Assembly: GCA_030698225.1 (NCBI GenBank)
Contig: JAUYNR010000104.1
Location: forward strand, 27,132 to 91,131
Direction of reading: 5' to 3'
Length of the DNA: 64,000 bases
Source: Oxalobacteraceae bacterium
GTDB taxonomy: Bacteria > Pseudomonadota > Gammaproteobacteria > Burkholderiales > Burkholderiaceae_D
Position numbers and translations under genes: made by a program. How positions within the stretch are numbered: position 1 is the stretch's first letter; the number at the start of each line of letters is the position of its first letter. A model generated the notes under the pieces. It made no database searches. It saw nothing but the letters and a program-made list of their open reading frames with translations, and had not been told where the DNA came from. Below, piece by piece: positions 20,990 to 29,458 of the stretch.

Positions 20990-21215
20990 GGAATAATCAC
21001 CAACTCAAATATTTTTTACTGCCACAAGTCGAATCGCGTCTAGCGTGGTAATTCCGCGCATATCGCTAATGGGCTTGCAATGTACTCCTTATGTTTTGAT
21101 CGATTCAAAGCCATAAGACTTTGAAATAAAAGCCTTAAACTATAACATACCGAGCCATATCTCCCCCACGCCACCGAACCATCCCGATTGCTTCGATTCA
21201 GATTCTTGAGCAGGC

Positions 21216-23009
21216 TTAACGCATTGCTTTTTCAGCGTCCTCCTGCCGTTCCAACTGCTCTTTCTGCGACGTCAATTCCCTGTAACGGGCACTGACGTTT
21301 TCGACACTCTGACCAGAAGTTGCCAACTGAGCCAGTTCCGCCTTGATAGCCTGCTTTTTGGTCTGCCTGATCGCGCCGGCCAATTCCAGGCGGACGGTAT
21401 CCACATCCGATTCGGGTTGCGCCGCTATTTCCGCTATCACTGCATCAAAATCAGACTCGGACACGCGCAACTGTTCTGCCAGCGCAGCAAAATTTGCATT
21501 CGCCCCCATCGCCTGGCAAGTCGCAACCAATTGAGTAAGCAGTGCCGCATAGTCCGACGAAACATGCGCCACGGCGGCCAGCACCGAGGAATCCAGATCG
21601 ACTGCCAGCGCCGGATGCGCGATCAGCAACCGGATCATCTGGTGCTCCAACCCCATCGGAGCAGCACGTCTTGTCTTTGGCGGCGCCCTGCGCACCCTGG
21701 ATACTGGATTGACAAGCTCGAACAGGGCTTCAATTTCCTCCGCAGTCGAAAGCGTCAATTGCGACAGGCTCCTGACTATTTGCAAACGCAAAGAAGATGC
21801 CGGCATCGCTTGCAATAAGGGTTTCGCGTCAAATTGCACCCGTGCGCGCCCTTCCGGAGCAGCCAAATCGCTGTCGCCAATCACTTCCTTCAAGAGAAAC
21901 TGCGAGAGTGGCATCGCGTCCTGAATCTGTTGCGAAAAAGCATCCGCACCCAATTCGCGCACATAGCTATCCGGATCGTGCTCGGTGGGCAGAAATAAAA
22001 ATTTAATGACTTTGTTGTCGGTCGCCAAAGGCAGGCAGGCATCCAGTGCACGCCGCGCTGCGCGACGCCCGGCAGCATCGCCATCGAAACTAAACACCAC
22101 ATGATCGGTCTGGCGCAATAATTTTTGTACGTGTGTCGGCGTACATGCGGTACCGAGCGTCGCAACCGCCTGCGGAAAACCGAGTTGCGCCAGCGCCACA
22201 ACATCCATGTAACCCTCAGTCACCAATACATAACCGGCGGTGCGTATCGCCTGCCGCGCCTCGAATAAACCATATAACTCCAGACCCTTCTGAAATAAGG
22301 GTGTCTCGGGAGAATTCAAGTACTTCGGTTCACCGCTATCCAGAATCCGGCCGCCAAAACCGATCACCTGCCCTTTTACATTGCGAATGGGAAACATGAT
22401 GCGATCACGAAAACGGTCATAGCGCCGCCGGCCTGCTCCCGGCTCCTCGCTTCTATCGATGACCAGCCCCGCCTCGACCAAAGCCGCGGCATCGTAATCG
22501 GGAAATACTGCGCGCAAGCCGTCCCAGCCATCGGGTGCGTAACCCAAACCGAACCTGGCGGCTACCTCACCTGTCAATCCACGCCTCTTCAAATACGCAA
22601 TAGCCGGCCCGGCGCTGCGCAGTTGGCTGCGATAAAAATCGCAGGCTTGCGTCATCACATCGGTAAGCGCCATGTTCTTTGCCTGCGCTTCGGCACGCTG
22701 GGCAGGTAGCAGATGATCCTGCTCGGGAACCACCAGACCAACATTCTGCGCCAGATCCTTAACTGCATCGACAAAGCCGGAGCCGGAGTATTCCATCAGA
22801 AAACCGATCGCGGTACCGTGCGCGCCGCAGCCGAAGCAATGGTAGAACTGCTTGGTCGGACTGACGGTAAAACTGGGCGATTTCTCGTTATGGAACGGGC
22901 ACAAACCCATGAAGTTGGCGCCACCCTTCTTCAGTGGCACATAACGGCCCACTACATCGACAATGTCGACGCGGCTGAGCAAGTCCTGAATGAAAGATTG
23001 TGGGATCAT
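21216..23009 (-). CDS. dnaG: DNA primase DnaG
   Basis: The 597-residue primase makes RNA primers at the replication fork. An N-terminal CHC2 zinc finger (CPFHNEKSPSF then FYHCFGCGAHG, about residues 37-65) is followed by the RNA polymerase core, a TOPRIM domain (VTEGYMDVVALAQLG, then FSFDGDAAGRRAA) and a C-terminal helicase-binding region. It lies between yqeY and rpoD. A 226-bp gap separates it from rpoD, with room for an internal promoter. Confidence 0.95.
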   Translation of the reverse strand: MIPQSFIQDLLSRVDIVDVVGRYVPLKKGGANFMGLCPFHNEKSPSFTVSPTKQFYHCFGCGAHGTAIGFLMEYSGSGFVDAVKDLAQNVGLVVPEQDHLLPAQRAEAQAKNMALTDVMTQACDFYRSQLRSAGPAIAYLKRRGLTGEVAARFGLGYAPDGWDGLRAVFPDYDAAALVEAGLVIDRSEEPGAGRRRYDRFRDRIMFPIRNVKGQVIGFGGRILDSGEPKYLNSPETPLFQKGLELYGLFEARQAIRTAGYVLVTEGYMDVVALAQLGFPQAVATLGTACTPTHVQKLLRQTDHVVFSFDGDAAGRRAARRALDACLPLATDNKVIKFLFLPTEHDPDSYVRELGADAFSQQIQDAMPLSQFLLKEVIGDSDLAAPEGRARVQFDAKPLLQAMPASSLRLQIVRSLSQLTLSTAEEIEALFELVNPVSRVRRAPPKTRRAAPMGLEHQMIRLLIAHPALAVDLDSSVLAAVAHVSSDYAALLTQLVATCQAMGANANFAALAEQLRVSESDFDAVIAEIAAQPESDVDTVRLELAGAIRQTKKQAIKAELAQLATSGQSVENVSARYRELTSQKEQLERQEDAEKAMR

Positions 23010-23030
23010 CTCGATGCTGCAATCAGGCGC

Positions 23031-23480
23031 TCAAGCCTTGCTCAGGGCAGCCTTTACCAGCGCCGATACGGCAGTCATGTCGGCACGCCCGGCCAGCTTC
23101 GGCTTCAGTACGGCCATCAACTTGCCCATATCCTGCGGCCCGGCAGCGCCGACCTCGGCGATGGCGGCAGCAACCGCAGCCTGCACTTCGGCGTCCGAGA
23201 GTGCTGCCGGCATGTAGACCGACAAGATTGCCAGCTCGGTCTTTTCGATGTCGGCCAGATCCTGGCGACCGCCGGCCTCGAACTGGCTGATCGAATCCTT
23301 GCGCTGCTTGATCATCTTTTCAACGATCGCAAGAACGTGCGCGTCAGTCACCTCAATGCGCTCGTCAACTTCCTTTTGCTTGATTGCCGCGGTCAGCATC
23401 CGAATAGCACCCAGCTTGACGCTATCCTTGGCACGCATGGCGGCCTTCATGTCTTCGGTAATCTGTTGTTTCAATCCCAT
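23031..23480 (-). CDS. yqeY: GatB/YqeY domain protein
   Basis: The 149-residue protein matches the YqeY family (MGLKQQITEDMKAAMRAKDS, RMLTAAIKQKEVDERIE, GAAGPQDMGKLMAVLKPKL). Related to the tRNA-binding tail of GatB, its exact function is not established. It sits between rpsU and dnaG, a position common in beta- and gammaproteobacteria, and 21 bp before dnaG. Confidence 0.92.
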   Translation of the reverse strand: MGLKQQITEDMKAAMRAKDSVKLGAIRMLTAAIKQKEVDERIEVTDAHVLAIVEKMIKQRKDSISQFEAGGRQDLADIEKTELAILSVYMPAALSDAEVQAAVAAAIAEVGAAGPQDMGKLMAVLKPKLAGRADMTAVSALVKAALSKA

Positions 23481-23508
23481 ATCAACTCCATTTCAATCAA
23501 ATAAACGG

Positions 23509-23542
23509 AAAAACCCGCAGCGGAACGACCGGAGCGGGTTTT
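23509..23542 (-). terminator. Intrinsic terminator between rpsU and yqeY
   Basis: On the minus strand AAAACCCGC pairs with GCGGGTTTTT around an inner CCGG-TCGTT-CCG part. A T-run follows inside the stem. It lies 33 bp after rpsU. A partial terminator after rpsU is known from the E. coli operon, where it keeps S21 high and primase low. Confidence 0.85.
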
Positions 23543-23574
23543 CAATCCAGCCGCACAAACGTGCGGGTGAAAAA

Positions 23575-23787
23575 TTAGAACAGCTTTTTCGGCAGCTGCT
23601 GGCTACGAATGCGCTTGTAGTGGCGCTTGACTGCGGCAGCAAGCTTGCGCTTGCGCTCTGCAGTTGGCTTCTCGTAAAATTCACGCGCCCGCAGATCGGT
23701 CAACAAACCGGTTTTTTCAATAGTGCGCTTGAAGCGACGCATTGCGACTTCGAACGGCTCGTTTTCTTTAAGGCGAATTGTTGTCAT
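23575..23787 (-). CDS. rpsU: 30S ribosomal protein S21
   Basis: The 70-residue small basic ribosomal protein ([20 protein letters not shown], then [17 protein letters not shown]) has the expected length and is the first gene of the rpsU-yqeY-dnaG-rpoD operon. A terminator directly downstream should limit read-through. Confidence 0.96.
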   Translation of the reverse strand: MTTIRLKENEPFEVAMRRFKRTIEKTGLLTDLRAREFYEKPTAERKRKLAAAVKRHYKRIRSQQLPKKLF

Positions 23788-23881
23788 GTAAATTCAAACG
23801 ATGATTTTAGGAGAAGACAGCAAGTCTAGCAGACTTGTCTGTTCGATGAAAGTCTTTTTAACGCAAAAACTCTCTCGCCAA

Positions 23882-25090
23882 TCATACCGCCGTACCTGCC
23901 GCAACCCCGGACGCCCATGCCCACTGGAAGTTGTAGCCGCCCAGCCAGCCGGTCACGTCTACCGATTCCCCTATGAAATACAGTCCCGCCACCCGGGTTG
24001 ACATCATGGTCTGCTGCGACAACTCGCGCGTATCGATGCCGCCCAGCGTGACTTCCGCCTTGCGGTAGCCTTCGGAACCGTCGGGGGTGATGACCCAGGC
24101 GTTGAGCGACTCTCCCAGCAGGCGCAGTTGTTTGTCGGTCATGTCGGCGATGCGCGCATCGGCCTGGATGCCCTTCATCTGCAGCCAGCCGTCCACCAGT
24201 CGCGCCGGCAACCATTGCGACAATGTGTTGCCCAGATTTCTTTTCAGTGTCGGCTTGCCCTGGATCAGCGTTTGCGCGACATCCATGTCGGGCAATAAAT
24301 CGATGGTGAGCTGCGCGCCGGGCTGCCAATAGCTGGAAATCTGCAATACCGCCGGGCCGGACAGGCCGCGATGGGTAAACAGCAGGTCTTCACGGAAACT
24401 CCCCCGGCTCTTCTTTTCCCCGGTACTGATCTCAACCGGCAATGCAATCCCGGCCAGCGCGACAAACGGCTGCCATTCCGACAAATCGAAGGTGAGCGGC
24501 ACCAGTGCCGGGCGCGGTTCCACCAGCCTGATGCCGAATTGGCGTGCGATCCGATACGCAAAATCAGTGGCGCCGATTTTCGGGATCGAAAGCCCGCCGG
24601 TGGCAAGCACGACGCTGTCGGCCACTATATCGGCCTCTATGCTGCCGGCGCTGGTGGTCAGCGCGAACCCGCCATCGGCCTGGCTGATGGCGCTGACGCT
24701 GCAGGGCATCTGCCAGCGCACTTGGCCCAGGTCGCACTCGGCTTTCAGCATCCGGATGATGTCTTCGGCCGAATCGTCGCAAAACAGCTGCCCCTTGTGC
24801 TTCTCGTGATACGCGATCCGGTGACGCTTGAGCAAGGCAAGAAAATCCTGCGGGGTGTAGCGCGATAGCGCACTCTTGCAGAAATGGGGATTGCCCGACA
24901 GAAAATTCTGCGGGCCGGCATCGATATTGGTGAAATTGCAGCGGCCGCCGCCGGAAATGCGGATCTTTTCTGCCAGACGCGTGGCGTGATCGATCAACAC
25001 CACGCTCTTGCCGCGCTGGCCGGCCACAGCCGCGCACATCATGCCGGCGGCACCGGCGCCGATTACCGCGACTTGGTATTTTTTTGTCAT
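23882..25090 (-). CDS. NAD(P)/FAD-dependent oxidoreductase, HI0933/BaiN-like
   Basis: The 402-residue flavoprotein has an N-terminal FAD site (VAVIGAGAAGMMCA), the family-specific RISGGGRCNFTNI, GLSIPKIGATDFAYRIARQFG, and a C-terminal FAD-contact segment (GLYFIGESVDVTGWLGGYNFQWAWASG). The start at 25090 (MTKKYQ) is preferred over ATG 25099. The physiological substrate of this family is unsettled in most bacteria. It follows ybiB by 13 bp at the end of the nitrate assimilation gene row, perhaps in the same transcript. Confidence 0.8.
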   Translation of the reverse strand: MTKKYQVAVIGAGAAGMMCAAVAGQRGKSVVLIDHATRLAEKIRISGGGRCNFTNIDAGPQNFLSGNPHFCKSALSRYTPQDFLALLKRHRIAYHEKHKGQLFCDDSAEDIIRMLKAECDLGQVRWQMPCSVSAISQADGGFALTTSAGSIEADIVADSVVLATGGLSIPKIGATDFAYRIARQFGIRLVEPRPALVPLTFDLSEWQPFVALAGIALPVEISTGEKKSRGSFREDLLFTHRGLSGPAVLQISSYWQPGAQLTIDLLPDMDVAQTLIQGKPTLKRNLGNTLSQWLPARLVDGWLQMKGIQADARIADMTDKQLRLLGESLNAWVITPDGSEGYRKAEVTLGGIDTRELSQQTMMSTRVAGLYFIGESVDVTGWLGGYNFQWAWASGVAAGTAV

Positions 25091-25103
25091 GTGTTGCAAA
25101 GCC

Positions 25104-26099
25104 TTAATCTTTTAGTCGATCGGCTTGCAATTCCCTGGAAACCCGCAAACAGTGCGTCACCTGCTCGGCAATGGTGGCCGGCACCGGTTGCTCCTGGCGC
25201 AACACCGCCTCGGTCCAGCGCGCGGTCGAGGCCGCATCGCTGGTCTCGGGCAAGGCGATGTCTGCGTCGGCGCTGGGCTGGGTCTGCACCAGCGTCGTGC
25301 ATGCGCCGGCGTGGTACCAGTCAATCCGCTGCGCGCGCCGGGCATTCGCCACGGTTTCGCCTTCCGTTCCCCGCATCAGGAAAGCATCGCCGCGCGCAAC
25401 GGGTGCCGCGGTTGAAAAATAGAGGCTCAGCATGGCCAGATATTCGGGATGGGTATACGACACCAGACGCAATGCCGGGGCCTTGAACGGCTGCATGATC
25501 TTGACCAGCGTGTGGGTCGAATTGCGCACCCCCAGTATGCGCCGCGTTTCCAGCAGGCGCGCCATCGCAGGCGCCAACACCTCGATCGGCATGAAAGCGG
25601 GCTGATGCTGCGCAAAGCAGGCCTCGGCCTGCTGCACGCTGTGCGCATGGGCAAGGCCCAGCGCTGCGAAAATCTCGGCGCTGGTCACGCGCCCCGGGTC
25701 CTGCGTGACCCCGTGCACCAGAACCGGCACCCCTTGCCGCGCCAGCAGCAGCGCCAGCAGCGGCGTCAGGTTAGCCATTTTGCGCGAACCGTTGTAGCTT
25801 GGAATCACGATCGGGGCGTAAGCGAATGTTTCGGATAACTCGCCCGGCACCGACAATTGCTCGAACGATGCTTCTGCTGCGTCGAGAAAGCCGGCGATCT
25901 CATCGACCGACTCGCCCTTGATCCGCATCGCCAGCAAGATCCCGCCCAGTTCGAGATCCGAAATGCGCCGGTCCAGCATCGCCGCGTACATGTCATGCGC
26001 ATCGTTGCGCGACAGGCTGCGGGCGCCATCCTTGCCGCGGCCGATCACCTTGATGAAACGGGCCGCCGCTAAATGTTCAGTTGAGTGTGCATTTTCCAT
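25104..26099 (-). CDS. ybiB: DNA-binding protein YbiB (TrpD-like)
   Basis: The 331-residue protein resembles anthranilate phosphoribosyltransferase (LSRNDAHDMYAAMLDRRISD, ELGGILLAMRIKGES) but lacks a clear PRPP-site glycine-rich motif; ANLTPLLALLLARQGVPVLV and GVRNSTHTLVKIMQPF are YbiB features. E. coli YbiB is reported to bind nucleic acid without enzyme activity. It starts 57 bp downstream of nasA on the same strand; YbiB often follows assimilatory nitrate reductase in Burkholderiales (from memory). The start at 26099 (MENAHSTEH) is preferred over an upstream frame that overlaps nasA. Confidence 0.82.
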   Translation of the reverse strand: MENAHSTEHLAAARFIKVIGRGKDGARSLSRNDAHDMYAAMLDRRISDLELGGILLAMRIKGESVDEIAGFLDAAEASFEQLSVPGELSETFAYAPIVIPSYNGSRKMANLTPLLALLLARQGVPVLVHGVTQDPGRVTSAEIFAALGLAHAHSVQQAEACFAQHQPAFMPIEVLAPAMARLLETRRILGVRNSTHTLVKIMQPFKAPALRLVSYTHPEYLAMLSLYFSTAAPVARGDAFLMRGTEGETVANARRAQRIDWYHAGACTTLVQTQPSADADIALPETSDAASTARWTEAVLRQEQPVPATIAEQVTHCLRVSRELQADRLKD

Positions 26100-26155
26100 G
26101 CGCGGATTATACCGATTCAAGCGCTGCCGGGAGCGCCCGCCCCCGGCAAGTTGCA

Positions 26156-28927
26156 TCAAGCTGCTTGTGCGGATGCCTCGCGTGCCAACTGCTTTAACTC
26201 GGGCATGCAGGAACCGCAACTGGTGCCGCATTTGAGTTTATCCTGCAGGCCGGCCAACAGGACGTCTGCAGTACCCGGCGCCGCATTCAGCGCATCCTTG
26301 ATTTCCGCTTCCGCCACATTGAAGCAGTTGCAGACGATGCGCCCGCGTGCCCTGAATTCTTGCGGCGCCTTGTTTGAAGGACTCAACAACATGCGCCCCA
26401 AGAGGGCGGCCGGCTGCTCGTTTTCAAGATATTGCTTCAGCCAGGGCTCGGCCGAGGTATCTCCGGCCAGTGAAACCGCCGCCAGCTTGCCGTCGCGCAC
26501 CAGGATATGGCGTGCATTGCCGCGCTTGGCATCGTCGTAGCGCAGCACAGCGGCGCCCTCGATGCCGAAACGGGATTCGATTTCCTTGACCAGCGCTGCG
26601 TCGGCGACGTAATCATCGGCGGCGCGAAACAGCACGCCTGTTTTTTCGCGGCCGAACAGCGTGCACGACGCGTAGCTGAAACGGCGCAGATAGGGCCGCA
26701 GCGCCGATTGCAGCGCCAGCACCTGCGATGCATCGACCCAGCCGAATACCGCGAAACGCCACGGCAACTCGGCCTTCAGGATCTTGATCGCCGCATGCTT
26801 GAGTTCCGGCTGCTTGGACACCGGATCGACCGTCGACAAGGTCAGCGCATTCACGCCATAGGTGCCGGCGCCGTCATGGCCGCGGCCGGACAGATATTCC
26901 TCGCCCCAGTGCATCGCAATGAACGCTTGCCCGGCGCGCATCTCGGCGCCGGCCAGCGCCGGCAATATTTGCGATCCGCGCCTGCTGGTGACATGGACCA
27001 GTTCACCGTCCTTGATCAGGCGGCGCTCCATGTCGCGCTGCGACATCACGACCGACGGCTCGGACGCGTGCGCAAACAGCTGTGCAACGGTGCCGGTGCG
27101 GCTCATCCCGTGCCACTGGTCGCGCAGCCGTCCTGTCGTCAAATGAAACGGGTAGCGCGCATCGACCGCTTCCGCGACCGGCTGATACACGGTATTGACG
27201 AATCTGGCACGGCCGCTGACAGTCGGGAAAATCCCGTCTTCGTACAGCCGCTGCTTGCCAGTAGTCGCGCCCTCGGGGAACGGCCATTGCTGCGGCCCCT
27301 GCTGTTCCAGGATGTCGAACGACAGGCCGGTGATATCGAGATCGCGTCCGCGCGTGGTTTCGCGGTGCTCGTTCCAGATTTCTTCCGCGCTCTGGTACGG
27401 GAACAGCGTGCTGGTCTTGTTCACAGCCTTGCCCAGCAGGCGTTCCAGCCGGCGCGCAAAGTCGATGACGATTTCCCAGTCGTGGCGGGCCTCGGCCGGC
27501 TTCGGCAGCACCGGCTTGAAGCGGGTGATGCGGCGCTCGGAGTTGGTGACGGTGCCGTCCTTCTCGCTCCAGCTGGTGGCCGGCAGCAGCACGTCGGCGT
27601 AGTCGACGGTCGCGGTGGTCTGGTAGGCTTCCTGCACGATCACCAGCTCGGCACGTTCGAGCGCTGTGCGCACCAGCTTCTGGTCCGGCATCGACTGCGC
27701 GGGGTTGGTGCAGGCGATCCACAGCAGCTTGATCTCGCCGCTGCGCACCGCCTCGAACATCTCGACCGCAGTCTTGCCCGGCGTGGCCGGCACATCGTCG
27801 ACACCCCACAGCTTCGCGACTTCGGCGCGGTGCGCGGGATTGGCCAGGTCGCGGTGGGCCGACAGCAGATTGGCCATGCCGCCGACTTCGCGCCCGCCCA
27901 TCGCATTGGGCTGGCCGGTCAGTGAAAACGGTCCGGCGCCGGGCTTGCCGATCTGGTGCGTGGCCAGATGCAGGTTGATCAGCGCCGCATTCTTGGCGGT
28001 GCCGGACGACGACTGGTTCAGGCCCTGGCAATACAGCGACAACGCGGCTTTGGAACGGCCGAACCATTGCGCGGCCTGCACCAGATCGGCTTCGCTGATG
28101 CCGCACACCTCGGCCACATAGTTGGGCGTGTAATCGCGCACCGTCTGCTTCAGCTCGGCAAAGCCTTCGGTATGGGCGTCGATATACGCACTGTCGAGCA
28201 GGTCTTCCCACAGGCAGATATGCAGCATGCCGTTGAACAGCGCGACATCGGTGCCCGGCAAAATCGGCAGGAACAGGTCGGCTTCGCGCGCGGTATCGGT
28301 GCGGCGCGGGTCGGCGACGATGACTTTCAGTTTCGGGTTGTTCTTGCGCGCATCCTCGATGCGGCGGTACAGGATCGGATGCGCATATGCGGTGTTGGAG
28401 CCGACGATGAAAATCAGCTCGGCCTGCTCGATATCCTCATAACAGGCCGGCGGCGCATCGGCGCCCAGCGTCTGCTTGTAGCCGGCCACCGCGCTCGACA
28501 TGCACAGGCGCGAGTTGGTATCGATATTGTTGGTGCCGATCAAGCCTTTGGCCAGCTTGTTGAAGACGTAATAGTCTTCGGTCAGCAGTTGCCCGGAGAC
28601 ATAGAAACCGACGCTGTCCGGCCCGTGCTTGTTGATCGTATCGGCGAATTGTTGCGCGATCGCGTCCAGCGTCTGGTCCCAGCCGGCCCGCACACGCGGC
28701 GCAGCACGCGTGCTGCGCAGCTCCGGATACAGCGCGCGCGCCTGCTGCTGCAGCAGCGGGTTGGCCGTCAGATGCAGCGTGCTGCCCTTGGTGCACAGGC
28801 GGCCGAAGTTGGCCGGGTGCTCGGGATCGCCGCGCACCCCGGTCACCTGCACGCCATCGGTCTCGACGATGACACCGCAACCGACGCCGCAGTAACAGCA
28901 AGTTGCTTTATTCTCGCGCAATATCAT
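26156..28927 (-). CDS. nasA: Assimilatory nitrate reductase, catalytic subunit
   Basis: The 923-residue molybdopterin enzyme reduces nitrate to nitrite in the cytoplasm. The N-terminus carries the [4Fe-4S] motif CCYCGVGCGV...GRLCTKG. The middle has Mo-bis-MGD features (NTNIDTNSRLCMSS-like segment, IVGSNTAYAHPILYRR, NPAQSMPDQKLV). The C-terminus has a BFD-type [2Fe-2S] domain (IVCNCFNVAEAEIKDAL...CGTSCGSCMPELK), as in NasA/NasC enzymes that take electrons by this domain. Its start overlaps the nirD stop (ATGA). There is no Tat signal, consistent with assimilation. Confidence 0.93.
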   Translation of the reverse strand: MILRENKATCCYCGVGCGVIVETDGVQVTGVRGDPEHPANFGRLCTKGSTLHLTANPLLQQQARALYPELRSTRAAPRVRAGWDQTLDAIAQQFADTINKHGPDSVGFYVSGQLLTEDYYVFNKLAKGLIGTNNIDTNSRLCMSSAVAGYKQTLGADAPPACYEDIEQAELIFIVGSNTAYAHPILYRRIEDARKNNPKLKVIVADPRRTDTAREADLFLPILPGTDVALFNGMLHICLWEDLLDSAYIDAHTEGFAELKQTVRDYTPNYVAEVCGISEADLVQAAQWFGRSKAALSLYCQGLNQSSSGTAKNAALINLHLATHQIGKPGAGPFSLTGQPNAMGGREVGGMANLLSAHRDLANPAHRAEVAKLWGVDDVPATPGKTAVEMFEAVRSGEIKLLWIACTNPAQSMPDQKLVRTALERAELVIVQEAYQTTATVDYADVLLPATSWSEKDGTVTNSERRITRFKPVLPKPAEARHDWEIVIDFARRLERLLGKAVNKTSTLFPYQSAEEIWNEHRETTRGRDLDITGLSFDILEQQGPQQWPFPEGATTGKQRLYEDGIFPTVSGRARFVNTVYQPVAEAVDARYPFHLTTGRLRDQWHGMSRTGTVAQLFAHASEPSVVMSQRDMERRLIKDGELVHVTSRRGSQILPALAGAEMRAGQAFIAMHWGEEYLSGRGHDGAGTYGVNALTLSTVDPVSKQPELKHAAIKILKAELPWRFAVFGWVDASQVLALQSALRPYLRRFSYASCTLFGREKTGVLFRAADDYVADAALVKEIESRFGIEGAAVLRYDDAKRGNARHILVRDGKLAAVSLAGDTSAEPWLKQYLENEQPAALLGRMLLSPSNKAPQEFRARGRIVCNCFNVAEAEIKDALNAAPGTADVLLAGLQDKLKCGTSCGSCMPELKQLAREASAQAA

Positions 28928-29277
28928 GCAGCGACAGCCTCGATCGCCAGCGTAGCCAATTCGCCAGTATCCAGATACACATTACCGTCCTCGACCTTGA
29001 CGCTGAATTTTTGCGCGCAGCCTGCATCCGGTGCGCTGGCACAGCCGGAATCGAGTTCGATATTCCAGTTGTGCAAGGGACAGGCGACCCGCTCCCCATG
29101 CACGATGCCCTGCGACAGCGGTCCGCCCTTGTGTGGACAGCGGTCCACCAGTGCAAATATCTTGTCTTCGCCATTGCGAAAAATCGCCACATCCGGTTTT
29201 GCATCGCGTTGCACTACACGCGCGCCCAGCACCGGGATATCGTCCACCTTGCAAATGATTTTCCATTGATTCGACAT
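28924..29277 (-). CDS. nirD: Nitrite reductase (NADH) small subunit
   Basis: The 117-residue Rieske-fold subunit partners NirB. Both cluster motifs are present (CPHKGGPLSQG and CPLHNWNIELDSG), so a [2Fe-2S] cluster is plausible; the E. coli protein lacks these ligands. It lies between nirB and nasA; overlap of its stop with nasA indicates one transcript. A 181-bp gap with a dispersed repeat and a hairpin separates it from nirB. Confidence 0.93.
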   Translation of the reverse strand: MSNQWKIICKVDDIPVLGARVVQRDAKPDVAIFRNGEDKIFALVDRCPHKGGPLSQGIVHGERVACPLHNWNIELDSGCASAPDAGCAQKFSVKVEDGNVYLDTGELATLAIEAVAA

Positions 29278-29292
29278 TTCAGATCCTTATCA

Positions 29293-29360
29293 TACTATGT
29301 GTTGTATATGCAAAAAAACCTGTATTTCCGCAATATATTATTGCGACTTTAAAAATACTC
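29293..29360 (+). repeat. Dispersed ~70-bp intergenic repeat, copy 4
   Basis: This copy runs from TACTATGTGTTGTATATGC through TTCCGCAATATATTATTGCG to TTTAAAAATACTC. The CGCAATA/TATTGCG stem is intact. It lies inside the nirB-nirD gap. Confidence 0.7.
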
Positions 29361-29373
29361 CTGCTAAACCACA

Positions 29374-29443
29374 CTCTCCCGGCCTCTCTCCCGCAAGCGA
29401 ATCGCATGCGATTCGGGCACCAGGAAAAGCCATGCCGGGAGAG
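29374..29443. repeat. Long hairpin in the nirB-nirD gap
   Basis: CTCTCCCGGC pairs with GCCGGGAGAG 50 bases away, enclosing the 18-bp perfect palindrome CGAATCGCATGCGATTCG (29398-29415). The inner palindrome resembles one at 35486-35503. The structure could act as an mRNA processing or stabilising element between nirB and nirD. Confidence 0.65.
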
Positions 29444-29458
29444 AGGAGCAGAACCCCA

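Noticed and set aside
28437..28901. Alternative frames inside nasA
   Set aside because: They are out-of-frame readings of the nasA N-terminal region, whose [4Fe-4S] motif is clear in the main frame.
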